Shown: in pieces, positions 27,712 to 37,525 of the stretch
Numbering within the stretch: the stretch's first letter is position 1
How the letters are laid out: every line of letters starts with the position of its first letter
NCBI RefSeq assembly: GCF_000423565.1
Contig: NZ_AUIF01000032.1
Span: forward strand, 62,001-126,000
DNA from: Runella zeae DSM 19591
Lineage (GTDB): Bacteria; Bacteroidota; Bacteroidia; Cytophagales; Spirosomataceae
Reading direction: 5' to 3'
DNA length: 64,000 nt
Program-made: the position numbers and the translations under genes
Notes under the pieces: generated by a model
Database searches by the model: none
Told to the model about the DNA's origin: nothing
The model's input: only the letters and a program-made list of their open reading frames with translations

Positions 27712-30513
27712 ATGAAACCTATGCACATATTCTGGTTTTTAGTGATGCTATCTTTCTTTTTTATCAAATGTAAGGCTCAAAACCATGATTCGTTTAAAGC
27801 TCAATTGCTCAAAGATTTTAAAAATCCCCCTAACCAAGCTCGTCCTAAAGTTTACTGGTGGTGGCTCAATGGTTATACCGACCCCATTAGGATGAAAGAA
27901 GAGCTAATGGCTATCAAAAAAGCTGGCTTAGGCGGAGTTGATATTTTTGAAATAGGTTTACCTCCTGCCAGTGATCCACACCAAATTATTCCGGTAGGGC
28001 CCGCTTTTATGGGAGACTCTTCTTTGAAAGCTATCAAATTTGCGATTGAAGAGGCCGGAAAACTAGGCTTAGAAGTAGGACTCAATTTGGCTAGTAGCTG
28101 GAATGCAGGGGGCAGTTGGGTTTCACCAAAACATGCCGCCAAGACGCTTTATTTCTCTAAAGTCACTCTCAAAGCTAACGAAAAACAAGCCCTAAAACTT
28201 CCTTTTCCGACTATCACTCCCGACAAGCAAGGCAAACCTCGACCTATCTTGTATGATAAAAACGGTAAGCCTGCCTACTATGAAGAAGTGGCGGTATTAG
28301 CCTTACCGTCTGGTGTTAGTTCAGGATTAGATACTTCACAAATCATCAATGTCAGCCGTTTTTTTGATTCTAAAACCGAACAACTCAACTGGACTCCTCC
28401 TTCAGGTCAGTGGGATATTTATCGGTATATCTGTTCTAATTCTGGCGAACAACTCATCCGACCTACGCCGCAGTCGGTAGGGCCTATTATTGACCATTTT
28501 GATTCATCTGCCACGCGGATGCACGTCATGTATTTTATCAATCGCCTCAAGCCTCTTATTGGGGATTTTGGCAAAAGTGCGCTAAAAAACTTGTACTTGG
28601 CTAGTTATGAAGCCAAAGAGTTTACTTGGACACCTTCTCTACCTGCTACTTTTAAGCAGCTTCATGGCTATGATTTACATAAATTTTTACCCGCTATTTT
28701 CCATAAAGAATGGTATTTAGCGTCTTTAGGAGCCTCTTTTCAGCACGATTTCGACCATACACTTTCCGAATTGATGATTCATAATCATTATCGAAAAGCC
28801 AAAGAAATTTGTAATCAACATGGCCTCAAAATCATATCTGAAGCGGGAGGCCCGGGGCATTTACATCATATTCCAGTCGAAACCCTCAAAGCCCTAGGCT
28901 CGCTCGATGTACCACGCGGAGAGTTTTGGTACAATCGTACTTTTTTTGATAAAGACAGCATCATCGACTTACTGTGGCTGGTCAAAGAAATAGCAGCCGC
29001 ATCTCATATTTACAAGCGAGGATTGGTAGAGGAAGAAGCTTTTACGAGCTATTGGGATTGGCAAGAAGGCCCCTCTCACCTTAAACCTCTGGCCGACAGG
29101 GCTTTTTGCGAAGGCATGAACCGTCTTGTTATACATGGTTTTACGCACAATCCCGCTGGAATGGGCTATCCAGGCATTGCTTATTTTGCAGGGACACATT
29201 ACAACGACCGTCAGACATGGTGGCCTTACATCAAGCCATTCAATGATTACCTGAGTCGGATTTCTCACATTTTACAAAAAACTGACTTTGTGGCAGATGT
29301 ACTTTACTATTATGGGGATGCGATTCCCAATCTTATTCCACCCAAAAACTCGACTTTTAAAGTAGGAGAAGGCTATGATTATGAAATCATTAATACAGAA
29401 GTACTCCTAAAAGAATTAACCGTTGAAAATGGGGAGTGGGTTTTGCCTAATGTAGGTAAATACAAAGTATTGAGCTTATGGAAAGGAGAAAAATTAAACC
29501 CAGAAGCCATGACAAAACTCAAAAAACTTGAAGCCCAAGGTGGAGTCATCGCCTATACCAATATCCTCGAAAAACTAATTATTCCTCCTGATTTTAGTTA
29601 TCCAAACCAAGCTAAAGGCGAAATAGATTATATCCATTACTCCAAAAACGACATGGATTTTTATCTAGTCCGAAACACCACTGACCAATGGATATCGGCC
29701 AATTGTACTTTCAGACAGCCACACAAAATCCCCGAACTATGGGATGCTATCTCAGGGAATATTTATCCAATTACTATTTATAAATCTACCGATACACACA
29801 CTACGCTCCCGTTATCATTACCTCCGAAGGGTACTTATTTTGTGGTTTTTTCTAAACCCGCGTCTCTTGCCAATTCCATTGAAAAAATAAGTGGCATAAG
29901 TTCGTTGCCACCCCAAATCGTTTATACTTCTGAAGGAGTACATTTCTGGGAAAATGGAGCATTTACACTTACCAAATTTGGAACCACTCAGTCTATTAAC
30001 AATAAAATCAAGACCCAAACGCTCAGTGGGCCTTGGCAAGTAGCATTTCCGAAAAACTGGGGTGCTCCCCAAAAGACCACTTTTCCTCATCTGATTTCGT
30101 GGGATACTTCCTCCGATCTTGGCATCCGTTACTTTTCAGGAAGAGCTACTTATCATCACTCCTTCCCTTTTGTGAAGACAAAAGCTACTTCTTCTAAAAT
30201 ATATCTTGATTTAGGGACGATTGCCGAAGTAGGAGAAGTATGGCTCAATGGCAAATCGCTCGGCATTGTATGGACGTCACCTTATCGAGTAGATGTCACA
30301 AACATCATAAAATCTGGCACTAATATACTCAAGATAGAAATTGCTAATACGTGGTCTAATCGCCTCACTGGAGACGGAATAACGGGCCAAAAATATACCA
30401 AAACAAACATAACCAAAGCCAACAAAAACCTCGTACCTTGGGAACAGCTCCCTCTCAAAAAATCAGGTTTGCTAGGCCCTGTTACGATTCAAACTATCAC
30501 TACCATTCGCTAA
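27712..30513 (+). CDS. GH106-like glycoside hydrolase, second paralogue
   Basis: This 933-aa secreted protein (signal about 1-22) is homologous over its whole length to the 22037 product: compare KNPPNQARPKVYWWWLNGY, EAGGPGHLHHIPVETLKALGSLD and the C-terminal LWLNGKSLGIVW-type jelly-roll. The two have diverged enough to suggest different linkages or substrates. The usual alpha-L-rhamnosidase assignment of the family applies with caution. It is followed after 31 nt by the SGNH esterase and likely lies on the same transcript. Confidence 0.78.
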   Translation: MKPMHIFWFLVMLSFFFIKCKAQNHDSFKAQLLKDFKNPPNQARPKVYWWWLNGYTDPIRMKEELMAIKKAGLGGVDIFEIGLPPASDPHQIIPVGPAFMGDSSLKAIKFAIEEAGKLGLEVGLNLASSWNAGGSWVSPKHAAKTLYFSKVTLKANEKQALKLPFPTITPDKQGKPRPILYDKNGKPAYYEEVAVLALPSGVSSGLDTSQIINVSRFFDSKTEQLNWTPPSGQWDIYRYICSNSGEQLIRPTPQSVGPIIDHFDSSATRMHVMYFINRLKPLIGDFGKSALKNLYLASYEAKEFTWTPSLPATFKQLHGYDLHKFLPAIFHKEWYLASLGASFQHDFDHTLSELMIHNHYRKAKEICNQHGLKIISEAGGPGHLHHIPVETLKALGSLDVPRGEFWYNRTFFDKDSIIDLLWLVKEIAAASHIYKRGLVEEEAFTSYWDWQEGPSHLKPLADRAFCEGMNRLVIHGFTHNPAGMGYPGIAYFAGTHYNDRQTWWPYIKPFNDYLSRISHILQKTDFVADVLYYYGDAIPNLIPPKNSTFKVGEGYDYEIINTEVLLKELTVENGEWVLPNVGKYKVLSLWKGEKLNPEAMTKLKKLEAQGGVIAYTNILEKLIIPPDFSYPNQAKGEIDYIHYSKNDMDFYLVRNTTDQWISANCTFRQPHKIPELWDAISGNIYPITIYKSTDTHTTLPLSLPPKGTYFVVFSKPASLANSIEKISGISSLPPQIVYTSEGVHFWENGAFTLTKFGTTQSINNKIKTQTLSGPWQVAFPKNWGAPQKTTFPHLISWDTSSDLGIRYFSGRATYHHSFPFVKTKATSSKIYLDLGTIAEVGEVWLNGKSLGIVWTSPYRVDVTNIIKSGTNILKIEIANTWSNRLTGDGITGQKYTKTNITKANKNLVPWEQLPLKKSGLLGPVTIQTITTIR

Positions 30514-30544
30514 TACTCAAGCAAAAGCCCTGCAACTATCACCT

Positions 30545-31246
30545 ATGAAAAAGCTATTCATGATTTTAGCAATACTAGCTACCACACACTTACAAGCACA
30601 AAAGGTAGCTGATTCAGCTAATTATTTAGATACTATTAAACAAGAATTGGTTACCCAATGGCCCAAAAATCGTACTATCAATCTAGTATTTCATGGACAC
30701 TCCGTACCCGCAGGATTTTGGCACAATCACGAAGTACATACCCTCGAATCTTATCCTCATTTGGTGCTAGAAAAACTAAAAGAAAAATACCCCTACGCTG
30801 TTATCAACGTGATTGTGACGGCGATTGGGGGCGAAAATTCGTTGAAAGGTCAGAAACGTTTTGAAACAGAAGTTCTTCCGCACAAGCCCGACGTGTTATT
30901 GATTGACTATGCGCTCAATGACCGTTTTTCTGACCTTGGCCTAGTCAAAGAAGCTTGGAAAAAAATGGTAAAAGCTGCTTTAGAAAAAGGTATCAAAGTC
31001 ATCTTGCTCACTCCTTCTCCCGACCAACGCATTGATATATCGGCCATCGACAATCCACTACAACCTCACGTGGAGCATATCAGAAGCTTGGCCGCAAAAT
31101 ATCAAATTGGTTTGGCAGACCCTTATCTCCCTTTTCAAAATATCGTGCGTCAAGGCGATTTGAAAGCTTATATGTCGCACGTCAATCACCCCAATAAGCA
31201 AGGCCATGAGGTGATTGCTAAAGAAATTTTCAAGTGGTTTGATTAG
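30545..31246 (+). CDS. SGNH/GDSL-family esterase, secreted
   Basis: The 233-aa protein has a signal peptide (about 1-18). SGNH blocks are visible: the nucleophile Ser in FHGHSVPAG (S53), the oxyanion Asn region in YALNDRF and the C-terminal catalytic His in HVNHPNKQGH. Such enzymes remove acetyl or other acyl groups from glycans. In this locus it would deacylate the polysaccharide before or during GH106-like cleavage. Its last 17 nt overlap the convergent GntR gene. Confidence 0.85.
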   Translation: MKKLFMILAILATTHLQAQKVADSANYLDTIKQELVTQWPKNRTINLVFHGHSVPAGFWHNHEVHTLESYPHLVLEKLKEKYPYAVINVIVTAIGGENSLKGQKRFETEVLPHKPDVLLIDYALNDRFSDLGLVKEAWKKMVKAALEKGIKVILLTPSPDQRIDISAIDNPLQPHVEHIRSLAAKYQIGLADPYLPFQNIVRQGDLKAYMSHVNHPNKQGHEVIAKEIFKWFD

Positions 31247-32000
31247 CTGTTTTGTAGTTGTATTCGGGGCTTGCAATGACCGCAAATTTGTATTTTTCAC
31301 CGTGATAATACGACTGTTCAATTTCGACTACCTTATCGTTTGAGCATACTACGGCACTATCCAATACAAAGGCTGGAATCGGTTTATCGATTTCAAAATT
31401 GGTGGTATTAGGGGCTAAAATCGACACGCCGAGTGTCTGCTGTACTTCGCTTATTTTGAGGTTGTAGGTATCTTCATACACTTTAAAATAAGAGATTTCG
31501 GTAGGCATTTTGTTGATTTTGGGGCACAATGTCAACGAAATATATTTGACTTCATCTTTCATCAAGAGGTCGTCAGCGTAGCGGAGTTGGTGGATTTTGA
31601 GTACAGGCCCATCGATGATAAAATGCCGCCCATTGATTTCGGACGAAATACCGTCTTGGAGAATCGTCTTTTCAAGTACGATGTTTTTGGGCGTAAAACC
31701 TTCGGCAATCAGGCTATCATGAAACCCGCGACGCGTCGCATAAATCGACCCCAGCGTCCGTAGCAAGTGATGGTCTTCGGTACGATTAAGCACAAACGTC
31801 CCTTTGCCTTTGATACGCCGCGCCCAGCCCTTGGATTCTATCTCCAACAATGCCTTTCGAGCCGTAGTATTGCTTATTTTGTAATGCTTGATAAGTTCGT
31901 TTTCTGATTGAATTTGATCGCCAGGAAGCAACTCTCCCGATTTGATTTTTTCGATAATTTCCTCACTGATGGCGATAAATTTTGCCTTTTCTTGAAGCAT
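31230..32000 (-). CDS. GntR-family regulator with UTRA effector domain
   Basis: The 256-aa protein has an N-terminal winged helix-turn-helix (LLPGDQIQSENELIKHYKISNTTARKAL, about 23-50, with a wing KGKGTFV) and a C-terminal UTRA-type ligand domain (about 90-245), which defines the HutC subfamily. These regulators usually sense a sugar or sugar phosphate and repress uptake genes. It lies at the end of the first utilisation locus and converges on the esterase gene, so it is the likely controller of that locus. Possible operators are the palindrome at 14243 and the TTGGATTT repeats in its own upstream region. Confidence 0.88.
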   Translation of the reverse strand: MLQEKAKFIAISEEIIEKIKSGELLPGDQIQSENELIKHYKISNTTARKALLEIESKGWARRIKGKGTFVLNRTEDHHLLRTLGSIYATRRGFHDSLIAEGFTPKNIVLEKTILQDGISSEINGRHFIIDGPVLKIHQLRYADDLLMKDEVKYISLTLCPKINKMPTEISYFKVYEDTYNLKISEVQQTLGVSILAPNTTNFEIDKPIPAFVLDSAVVCSNDKVVEIEQSYYHGEKYKFAVIASPEYNYKTANQTT

Positions 32001-32043
32001 TCTGGTTCAATTTTTAAAAATAGAGCACCTTTCTAGCAGCTCC

Positions 32044-32135
32044 TTGGATTTGTCTTACTTAAAAGAACAAGTTAAAATTTGGATTTCAAAATCATACCCC
32101 AAAAAACCAAAATGAGCAGGCGATTCAAATCCAAA
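32044..32135. promoter_or_regulatory. TTGGATTT motif cluster in the gntR-sigma intergenic region
   Basis: TTGGATTT occurs at 32044-32051 and TTTGGATTT at 32078-32086, and its reverse complement AAATCCAAA at 32127-32135. The cluster lies between the divergent gntR and sigma genes and could be an operator for GntR autocontrol. AT-rich surroundings make chance occurrence possible. Confidence 0.3.
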
Positions 32136-32210
32136 ATTATTAAAAAATAGCAAGTAAATTTTGTGATATTTTAAGACTTATTGCACCTTTGTTCACAAAT
32201 TCTGATTCCA

Positions 32211-32789
32211 ATGTCCCTACAATCATTGACCGACCAAGAGCTGTTGGACTTGCTTCGTCACCAAGACCATGAGCAAGCTTTTAGGGAGCTTTATGAGCGA
32301 TATTGGTATAAAATGTACCTAACAGCTTACCGAAAACTTCGCCGCCGAGAAGTAGCCGAAGAGTTGGCGCAGGAGCTTTTTATGATGTTGTGGCAAAAAC
32401 GCGCCAGCATTCGTGGGACCAATCTGCCGGCTTTCTTAGGGATTTCGCTTCGCAACTTAATGATTGATTATATCAGAAAAAACATCCGCGAAGAACATTA
32501 TCTGACTCAGCTTCGGCTGTTTTTTCCCGAAGAAGTATTTGCCACTACCGAAGCCGTTCAGCATAACGAACTCTCCGAGGCTATTCAAAAAGCGTTGGGT
32601 CAGTTGCCCGAAAAAACCCGCGAGATTTTTATCTTAAATCGGTTTGAGCACCTCACCATCAAAGAAATAGCCGAAAGACTCAATCTTTCTGACAAAACCA
32701 TCGAGTATCACCTCTCTCGTTCTACGTCTTTTCTTCGCCAAAACCTCCGTGATTTTGTCACAAGTTTGGTATTGTTTTATCTATCTTAA
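32211..32789 (+). CDS. ECF-type RNA polymerase sigma-70 factor
   Basis: I choose the ATG at 32211 (MSLQSLTDQELLDLLRHQD), giving 192 aa; an upstream TTG is rejected. Region 2 (AFRELYERYWYKMYLTAYRKLRR to LMIDYIRKN) and region 4 (LPEKTREIFILNRFEHLTIKEIAERLNLSDKTIEYHLSR) are both clear. A FecR anti-sigma gene follows, then a SusC with an STN domain. This is the standard trans-envelope signalling cassette: glycan at SusC signals through FecR to release this sigma, which activates the SusC operon. Confidence 0.94.
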   Translation: MSLQSLTDQELLDLLRHQDHEQAFRELYERYWYKMYLTAYRKLRRREVAEELAQELFMMLWQKRASIRGTNLPAFLGISLRNLMIDYIRKNIREEHYLTQLRLFFPEEVFATTEAVQHNELSEAIQKALGQLPEKTREIFILNRFEHLTIKEIAERLNLSDKTIEYHLSRSTSFLRQNLRDFVTSLVLFYLS

Positions 32790-32901
32790 TCGCTCTACTA
32801 TTGATTAATTAAAAAAAATCTCAAAAAAAGTCCATTTGGTCTTAGGGAATTTTTGGAGCTGTGCGTTTATGTCCTTAGTTGTCACCAAGGCGCATACCAA
32901 A

Positions 32902-33930
32902 ATGGACTCTACCAAATACCAAGAATTATTGGCCAAATACCTCAAAGGAGAATGTACCGAAGCCGAACAGCTACTGCTAGAACAATGGTATGAGTCGTTG
33001 GATAGTGAGGTAGAACTTCCCAATCAAAATGAAAAAAAGAAACTACTTGCTCACAATTGGGAGGTTTTGGCCAGCCAAACCGTAAGAAGTGCGCCGCTCC
33101 GCAAATGGTATCAGCAGCCTTATTGGGCCGCTGCTGCCGCAATTATCATCGCCTTAGGTCTAGGGTGGCTTCTTCTCAAACCGGCACCGTCGGCTATCAG
33201 CACTTTCAAACAGCAACTTACCTCTCTCGAAACTCCTTTGGTAGAACATACCAATACCTCCTCCAAAAACGAACAGATTACCCTCGCCGATGGAAGTAGG
33301 GTGACGCTTCATCCACAGAGCCGCCTGAGTTATCCAAAAGATTTTGTGGGTACCAAACGAGAAGTAATTTTGGAAGGAGAAGCTTTTTTTGAAGTTCAGA
33401 AAAATCCGCAAAAGCCCTTCTTAGTTTATTCTAACCATTTGACTACAAAGGTATTAGGAACTAGTTTTTTGGTAAAAGCATATGCTCATGATAAGAACAC
33501 CACCGTGGCTGTCAGAACAGGAAAAGTATCGGTTTATGCCACAAAATCGGTATTATCTACCGCTGAGTCAGCCAAAGATGCGAACCCCGAAGCGGTCGTA
33601 CTTACCCCAAACCAACAGGTGACGTATGTAGAGACCGAAAACAAACTCGTGAAGACACTGGTAGAAAAACCCGCGATTCTTATTCCGTTGGAAGAAACTC
33701 CTTCTTTCGCATTTCAGAAAGCCCCTTTGTCAACTATCATTGCAGCTTTCGAAAAAACATACGGGATAGATATTGTATACGACGAAGCATTAATGAGCCA
33801 CTGTTTGATAACAACGACTTTGGAGCAAGAAAACCTATACGATAATCTGACTATCATTTGTAAACTCCTCAATGCTTCCTACGAAGTAGTAGATACCCAA
33901 GTGGTCATCAAAGGAGCAGGTTGTCAATAA
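32902..33930 (+). CDS. FecR-family anti-sigma factor
   Basis: Start at the ATG at 32902 (MDSTKYQELLAKYLKGECTEAE), giving 342 aa. The cytoplasmic N-terminus (about 1-70) is helical and binds sigma; there is one membrane helix (about 74-92), then the periplasmic FecR domain (ITLADGSRVTLHPQSRLSYP to about 230). The C-terminal part (FAFQKAPLSTIIAAFEKTYGI) contacts the STN domain of the partner SusC. It pairs with the preceding sigma and the following STN-SusC. Confidence 0.93.
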   Translation: MDSTKYQELLAKYLKGECTEAEQLLLEQWYESLDSEVELPNQNEKKKLLAHNWEVLASQTVRSAPLRKWYQQPYWAAAAAIIIALGLGWLLLKPAPSAISTFKQQLTSLETPLVEHTNTSSKNEQITLADGSRVTLHPQSRLSYPKDFVGTKREVILEGEAFFEVQKNPQKPFLVYSNHLTTKVLGTSFLVKAYAHDKNTTVAVRTGKVSVYATKSVLSTAESAKDANPEAVVLTPNQQVTYVETENKLVKTLVEKPAILIPLEETPSFAFQKAPLSTIIAAFEKTYGIDIVYDEALMSHCLITTTLEQENLYDNLTIICKLLNASYEVVDTQVVIKGAGCQ

Positions 33931-34004
33931 ATACATTGTTTCACCCTAAAACCAAGCCCTCATGTCCTAAATTACTCCATTTTTCTTCTAGTACAATAAA
34001 AAAA

Positions 34005-34034
34005 GGTCGGCGATGGGTCCAAGCATCACCGACC
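34005..34034. other. Hairpin in the FecR-SusC leader, terminator polarity reversed
   Basis: GGTCGGCGATG (34005-34015) pairs with CATCACCGACC (34024-34034) except for one position. The A-run lies upstream on +, so a U-tract exists only for minus-strand transcripts. It could stop antisense transcription or shape the susC leader; function unknown. Confidence 0.4.
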
Positions 34035-34131
34035 AGCTCAAGCCCCATTTTCGTGTTCGGTTACATCCTTGTCAGATGCGCAGGGGCTGGCATGTCTTTG
34101 TCTAAATCGTTCAACAAAAACACCCAAAGGT

Positions 34132-37100
34132 ATGAAATTACCCCCACTTTTTCACGCATACGCCCTTACAATTATGCGTATTACTCTCACTCAATTTTTG
34201 TGCGCTGTCCTGTTTATGGGAGTGGCATACGCCAAAGATGCTTTGGCACAAACTTTATTAGAAAAACCAATCAGTTTATCGGTCGAAGATAAAGAAATCA
34301 GCTACGTACTGACCAAAATCGAAAAACTCGCCGATGTCCATTTTTCTTACATTCCTCAGCATATTCAAGCCGACCGACGGGTCTCTGTTAATGTCGTAAA
34401 ACAGCCTCTTTTAGCCGTGCTGGAATCTATTTTCAAAAACAAATCCATTCACTATGAAGTAGTTGGCAAAAAACAGGTATTGCTAAGTCGACAGCCCACA
34501 CCTCCCATTAGCTCACCTAATACCGACACAAAAAGCAGCTTCTTGTTTGCCCAACCTACTTCCGAACAACTCGTAACGGGCACAGTCACCGACGAAAAAG
34601 GGCAAGGTCTTCCGGGGGTCAATGTACTTATTAAAAATACCACTAAAGGTACTACTACCGAAGCCAACGGAAGTTTCAAACTAAATGTACCCGACGAAAA
34701 TAGCATCCTGATTTTCTCGTTTGTGGGTTATCTTAACCAAGAAATAGTGATTGGTAAACAAAGCAGCCTCAAAGTTCAGCTATTGCCTGACCAAAAGGTA
34801 TTAGACGAAGTAGTAGTAGTGGGATACGGTACGGTCAAAAAAAGTGATTTGACAGGCTCCGTAACCCAAGTCAAATCAAAAGACCTCAATGCCTTTCCCA
34901 CTACCAACGTATTGCAGGCGCTTTCGGGTAGGGCTGCGGGGGTACAAGTAGTTCAAAACAACGGCGCACCGGGCGGGAGTGTGAGCGTGCGTATCCGTGG
35001 CACCAATTCCATCCAGGGAAGCAACGAACCACTGTACGTAGTAGATGGCTTTCCGATTGCGGGTAGCAACCCTACTGTGCTCAACAACGCCGACATCGAA
35101 AACATCGAAATCTTAAAAGACGCTTCTGCCACGGCTATCTATGGTTCGAGAGGAGCCAATGGCGTGGTGATTATCACCACTAAACGCGGCAAAGCGGGGC
35201 AAACCAACGTGGATTTTGAAACAAGTGTTAGTTCGCAGTCACTCCGCAAAAAACTAGATTTGATGAATGCCCGCGAGTATGCCACCTTCTATAACGAACA
35301 AGCTACCAACGACGGCATTCGCCCCTATTTCACACAGGCACAAATCGACGCCTTTGGCGAGGGTTTTGATTGGCAAGACTTTGTGTTCCAAAAAGCCCCC
35401 ATGAAAACCATGTCGCTCAATATCAGCGGGGGCAACGAAAAAACCCAGTTTTCGGTGTCAGGGAGTGCTTTTGGTCAGGAAGGCATCATCCGTGGAAGTG
35501 ATTACAATCGCTATTCGCTCCGAACCAACATCAATCATATCATCAGCAAAAAATTCACTTTTAATCTAGCCACCACCTTGACTCGCATCATGACTCAAGC
35601 CCAAAATAGTCAGGGCGGCAACCGTGGCGGGTCGTTGATTTCGGCGGCGGTGTCTTCGCCTCCTATCCTTTCACCTTACAACGACGACGGCAGCTACCGC
35701 GTTTTTGGTACAGCTTATTCCTTTATCAGTGCTCTACTCGTGAACCCCCTCAATCCTCTCAATGAGCAAAGCAACCAAACCAAGGGCAACAGGATACTGT
35801 CCAATGCCGCTTTTATTTATAACCCGATTCCCGAATTGACAATCAAGGTTTCGGGAGGAATCGAAAACATGGATGACCGGACTGATTCTTATACCACCAA
35901 CAATTACATCAATTCGCAAGGCAGTGCAGGCATCAGCACGAGTCAGTTTACCAGCTTTTTGAGTGAAAACACCGTGAGTTATCTCAAGACTATCGGACAA
36001 AAACACAACATTTCGGCTGTAGTGGGTTTTACATATCAGGATTTTTTGAGTACTTCTTTGGGCGGAAATGGAGTAGGTTTTTTGAGTAATACAAGCCAAA
36101 CCTACGACTTGGGAGCCGCCAATACGCCCGGTATTCCAAGCTCTAGTTATTCCAAATCCACGCTTTTGTCTTATTTGGGGCGACTCAATTATTCCTATGA
36201 CAGCAAATATTTAGCCACCGTCAGCTTTCGGGTAGATGGCTCCTCCAAATACAGCGAAGGCAACAAATGGGGGTATTTTCCGTCGGCAGCATTAGCGTGG
36301 CGCATTTCGAACGAAGAGTTTTTGAAAAACAATACTTTCATCTCTGACCTCAAACTACGCGCGAGTTGGGGACTAACGGGTAGCCAAGCCATTGGCCCTT
36401 ATGCTACTCTCAACCAGCTTTTTTCGGGAAAAACCGTATTTGACGATGCGCTCTTTACTACTTACGCTCCTGGCACGGTGCTTCCTGGCAATTTAAAATG
36501 GGAAACTACCGAACAAAAAGACATTGGCCTCGACATCGGTCTCCTCAACAATCGTTTCTTAATTACGGCAGATTATTACATCAAAAACACGCGCGATTTG
36601 CTCAATACCGTTCAGTTACCTTCTTCTTTGGGGTTCACAAGCACGATTCAAAACATCGGAGAAATGCAAAATAAAGGATTTGAGCTAGGTCTCAATGCCA
36701 ATATTTTGACGGGGGCGTTGAAGTGGAATGTCAATACCAACATTGCTTTTAACCGCAACAAAATCATCAAACTCTACGGCGGTCAGGATATTTTGGGGGG
36801 CTTTGTAGACATCTCGGCCATTACCGACAATCGCAACATCCTACGTGAAGGTCAGCCGTTGGGGCGTTTTTGGGGTTACATCGAAGATGGCTATGACGAC
36901 AAAGGCAAAATCAAATACAAGGACATCAACGGCGACGCCACGGTGACGGTGTTAGACAAAACCTATATCGGCAATCCCAACCCTAATTTTATTTATGGGT
37001 TCAACTCCAATTGGTCGTATAGAAACATCGAACTGAGTATTTTCCTACAAGGAACCCAAGGCAATGATATCTTCAATACGAGCTCTATCAACAATACCGT

Positions 37101-37482
37101 CGATTTTGGTTATGGACTCAACATGCCGCGCGAAGTATATCTCAATCACTGGACACCCACTACGCCCAACGCCAAATACCCTATCGTGAGCAATACCACA
37201 CGTACCAATGTCTCCAATCGTTTTGTAGAAGATGGCTCCTATTTACGCCTCAAAAACATCCAAATTGCCTACAGCCTTCCTCTCCAAAGTTGGGGTGTAA
37301 AATGGATGCGTTCGGCACAGATTTACGCCAGTGCTCAAAACTTCTTGACCTTCACCAAATATTCGTGGTGGGACCCTGAGGTAAACTCAAACGGTGGCGC
37401 GAATTCTACTGCTCAAGGTTTTGACCATAACAGTTACCCTACTTCCAAAGCCATGACGGCGGGCGTACGAGTGGGTTTTTGA
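34132..37482 (+). CDS. SusC/RagA transporter with N-terminal STN signalling domain
   Basis: I start at the ATG at 34132 (MKLPPLFHAYALTIMRITLTQ), giving 1116 aa; a further ATG (MRITLTQFL) 42 nt downstream is also possible. After the signal comes an STN domain (about 40-120), absent from the SusC at 17243, then the regulatory domain (VTDEKGQGLPGVNVLIKNTTKG), the DEVVVVGYGTVKKSDLTGS plug entry, the plug and a C-terminal barrel ending in F. STN couples substrate binding to FecR and the sigma factor encoded just upstream. It imports an undetermined glycan with its SusD partner, which starts 43 nt downstream. Confidence 0.95.
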   Translation: MKLPPLFHAYALTIMRITLTQFLCAVLFMGVAYAKDALAQTLLEKPISLSVEDKEISYVLTKIEKLADVHFSYIPQHIQADRRVSVNVVKQPLLAVLESIFKNKSIHYEVVGKKQVLLSRQPTPPISSPNTDTKSSFLFAQPTSEQLVTGTVTDEKGQGLPGVNVLIKNTTKGTTTEANGSFKLNVPDENSILIFSFVGYLNQEIVIGKQSSLKVQLLPDQKVLDEVVVVGYGTVKKSDLTGSVTQVKSKDLNAFPTTNVLQALSGRAAGVQVVQNNGAPGGSVSVRIRGTNSIQGSNEPLYVVDGFPIAGSNPTVLNNADIENIEILKDASATAIYGSRGANGVVIITTKRGKAGQTNVDFETSVSSQSLRKKLDLMNAREYATFYNEQATNDGIRPYFTQAQIDAFGEGFDWQDFVFQKAPMKTMSLNISGGNEKTQFSVSGSAFGQEGIIRGSDYNRYSLRTNINHIISKKFTFNLATTLTRIMTQAQNSQGGNRGGSLISAAVSSPPILSPYNDDGSYRVFGTAYSFISALLVNPLNPLNEQSNQTKGNRILSNAAFIYNPIPELTIKVSGGIENMDDRTDSYTTNNYINSQGSAGISTSQFTSFLSENTVSYLKTIGQKHNISAVVGFTYQDFLSTSLGGNGVGFLSNTSQTYDLGAANTPGIPSSSYSKSTLLSYLGRLNYSYDSKYLATVSFRVDGSSKYSEGNKWGYFPSAALAWRISNEEFLKNNTFISDLKLRASWGLTGSQAIGPYATLNQLFSGKTVFDDALFTTYAPGTVLPGNLKWETTEQKDIGLDIGLLNNRFLITADYYIKNTRDLLNTVQLPSSLGFTSTIQNIGEMQNKGFELGLNANILTGALKWNVNTNIAFNRNKIIKLYGGQDILGGFVDISAITDNRNILREGQPLGRFWGYIEDGYDDKGKIKYKDINGDATVTVLDKTYIGNPNPNFIYGFNSNWSYRNIELSIFLQGTQGNDIFNTSSINNTVDFGYGLNMPREVYLNHWTPTTPNAKYPIVSNTTRTNVSNRFVEDGSYLRLKNIQIAYSLPLQSWGVKWMRSAQIYASAQNFLTFTKYSWWDPEVNSNGGANSTAQGFDHNSYPTSKAMTAGVRVGF

Positions 37483-37525
37483 GAATAGCCTCTACTTCAT
37501 ATTTCATCCTAAAAAGATATTCAAA

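Noticed and set aside
33921-34292. 123-aa ORF overlapping the susC start
   Set aside because: It overlaps the STN-SusC signal region in another frame and has no recognisable features.
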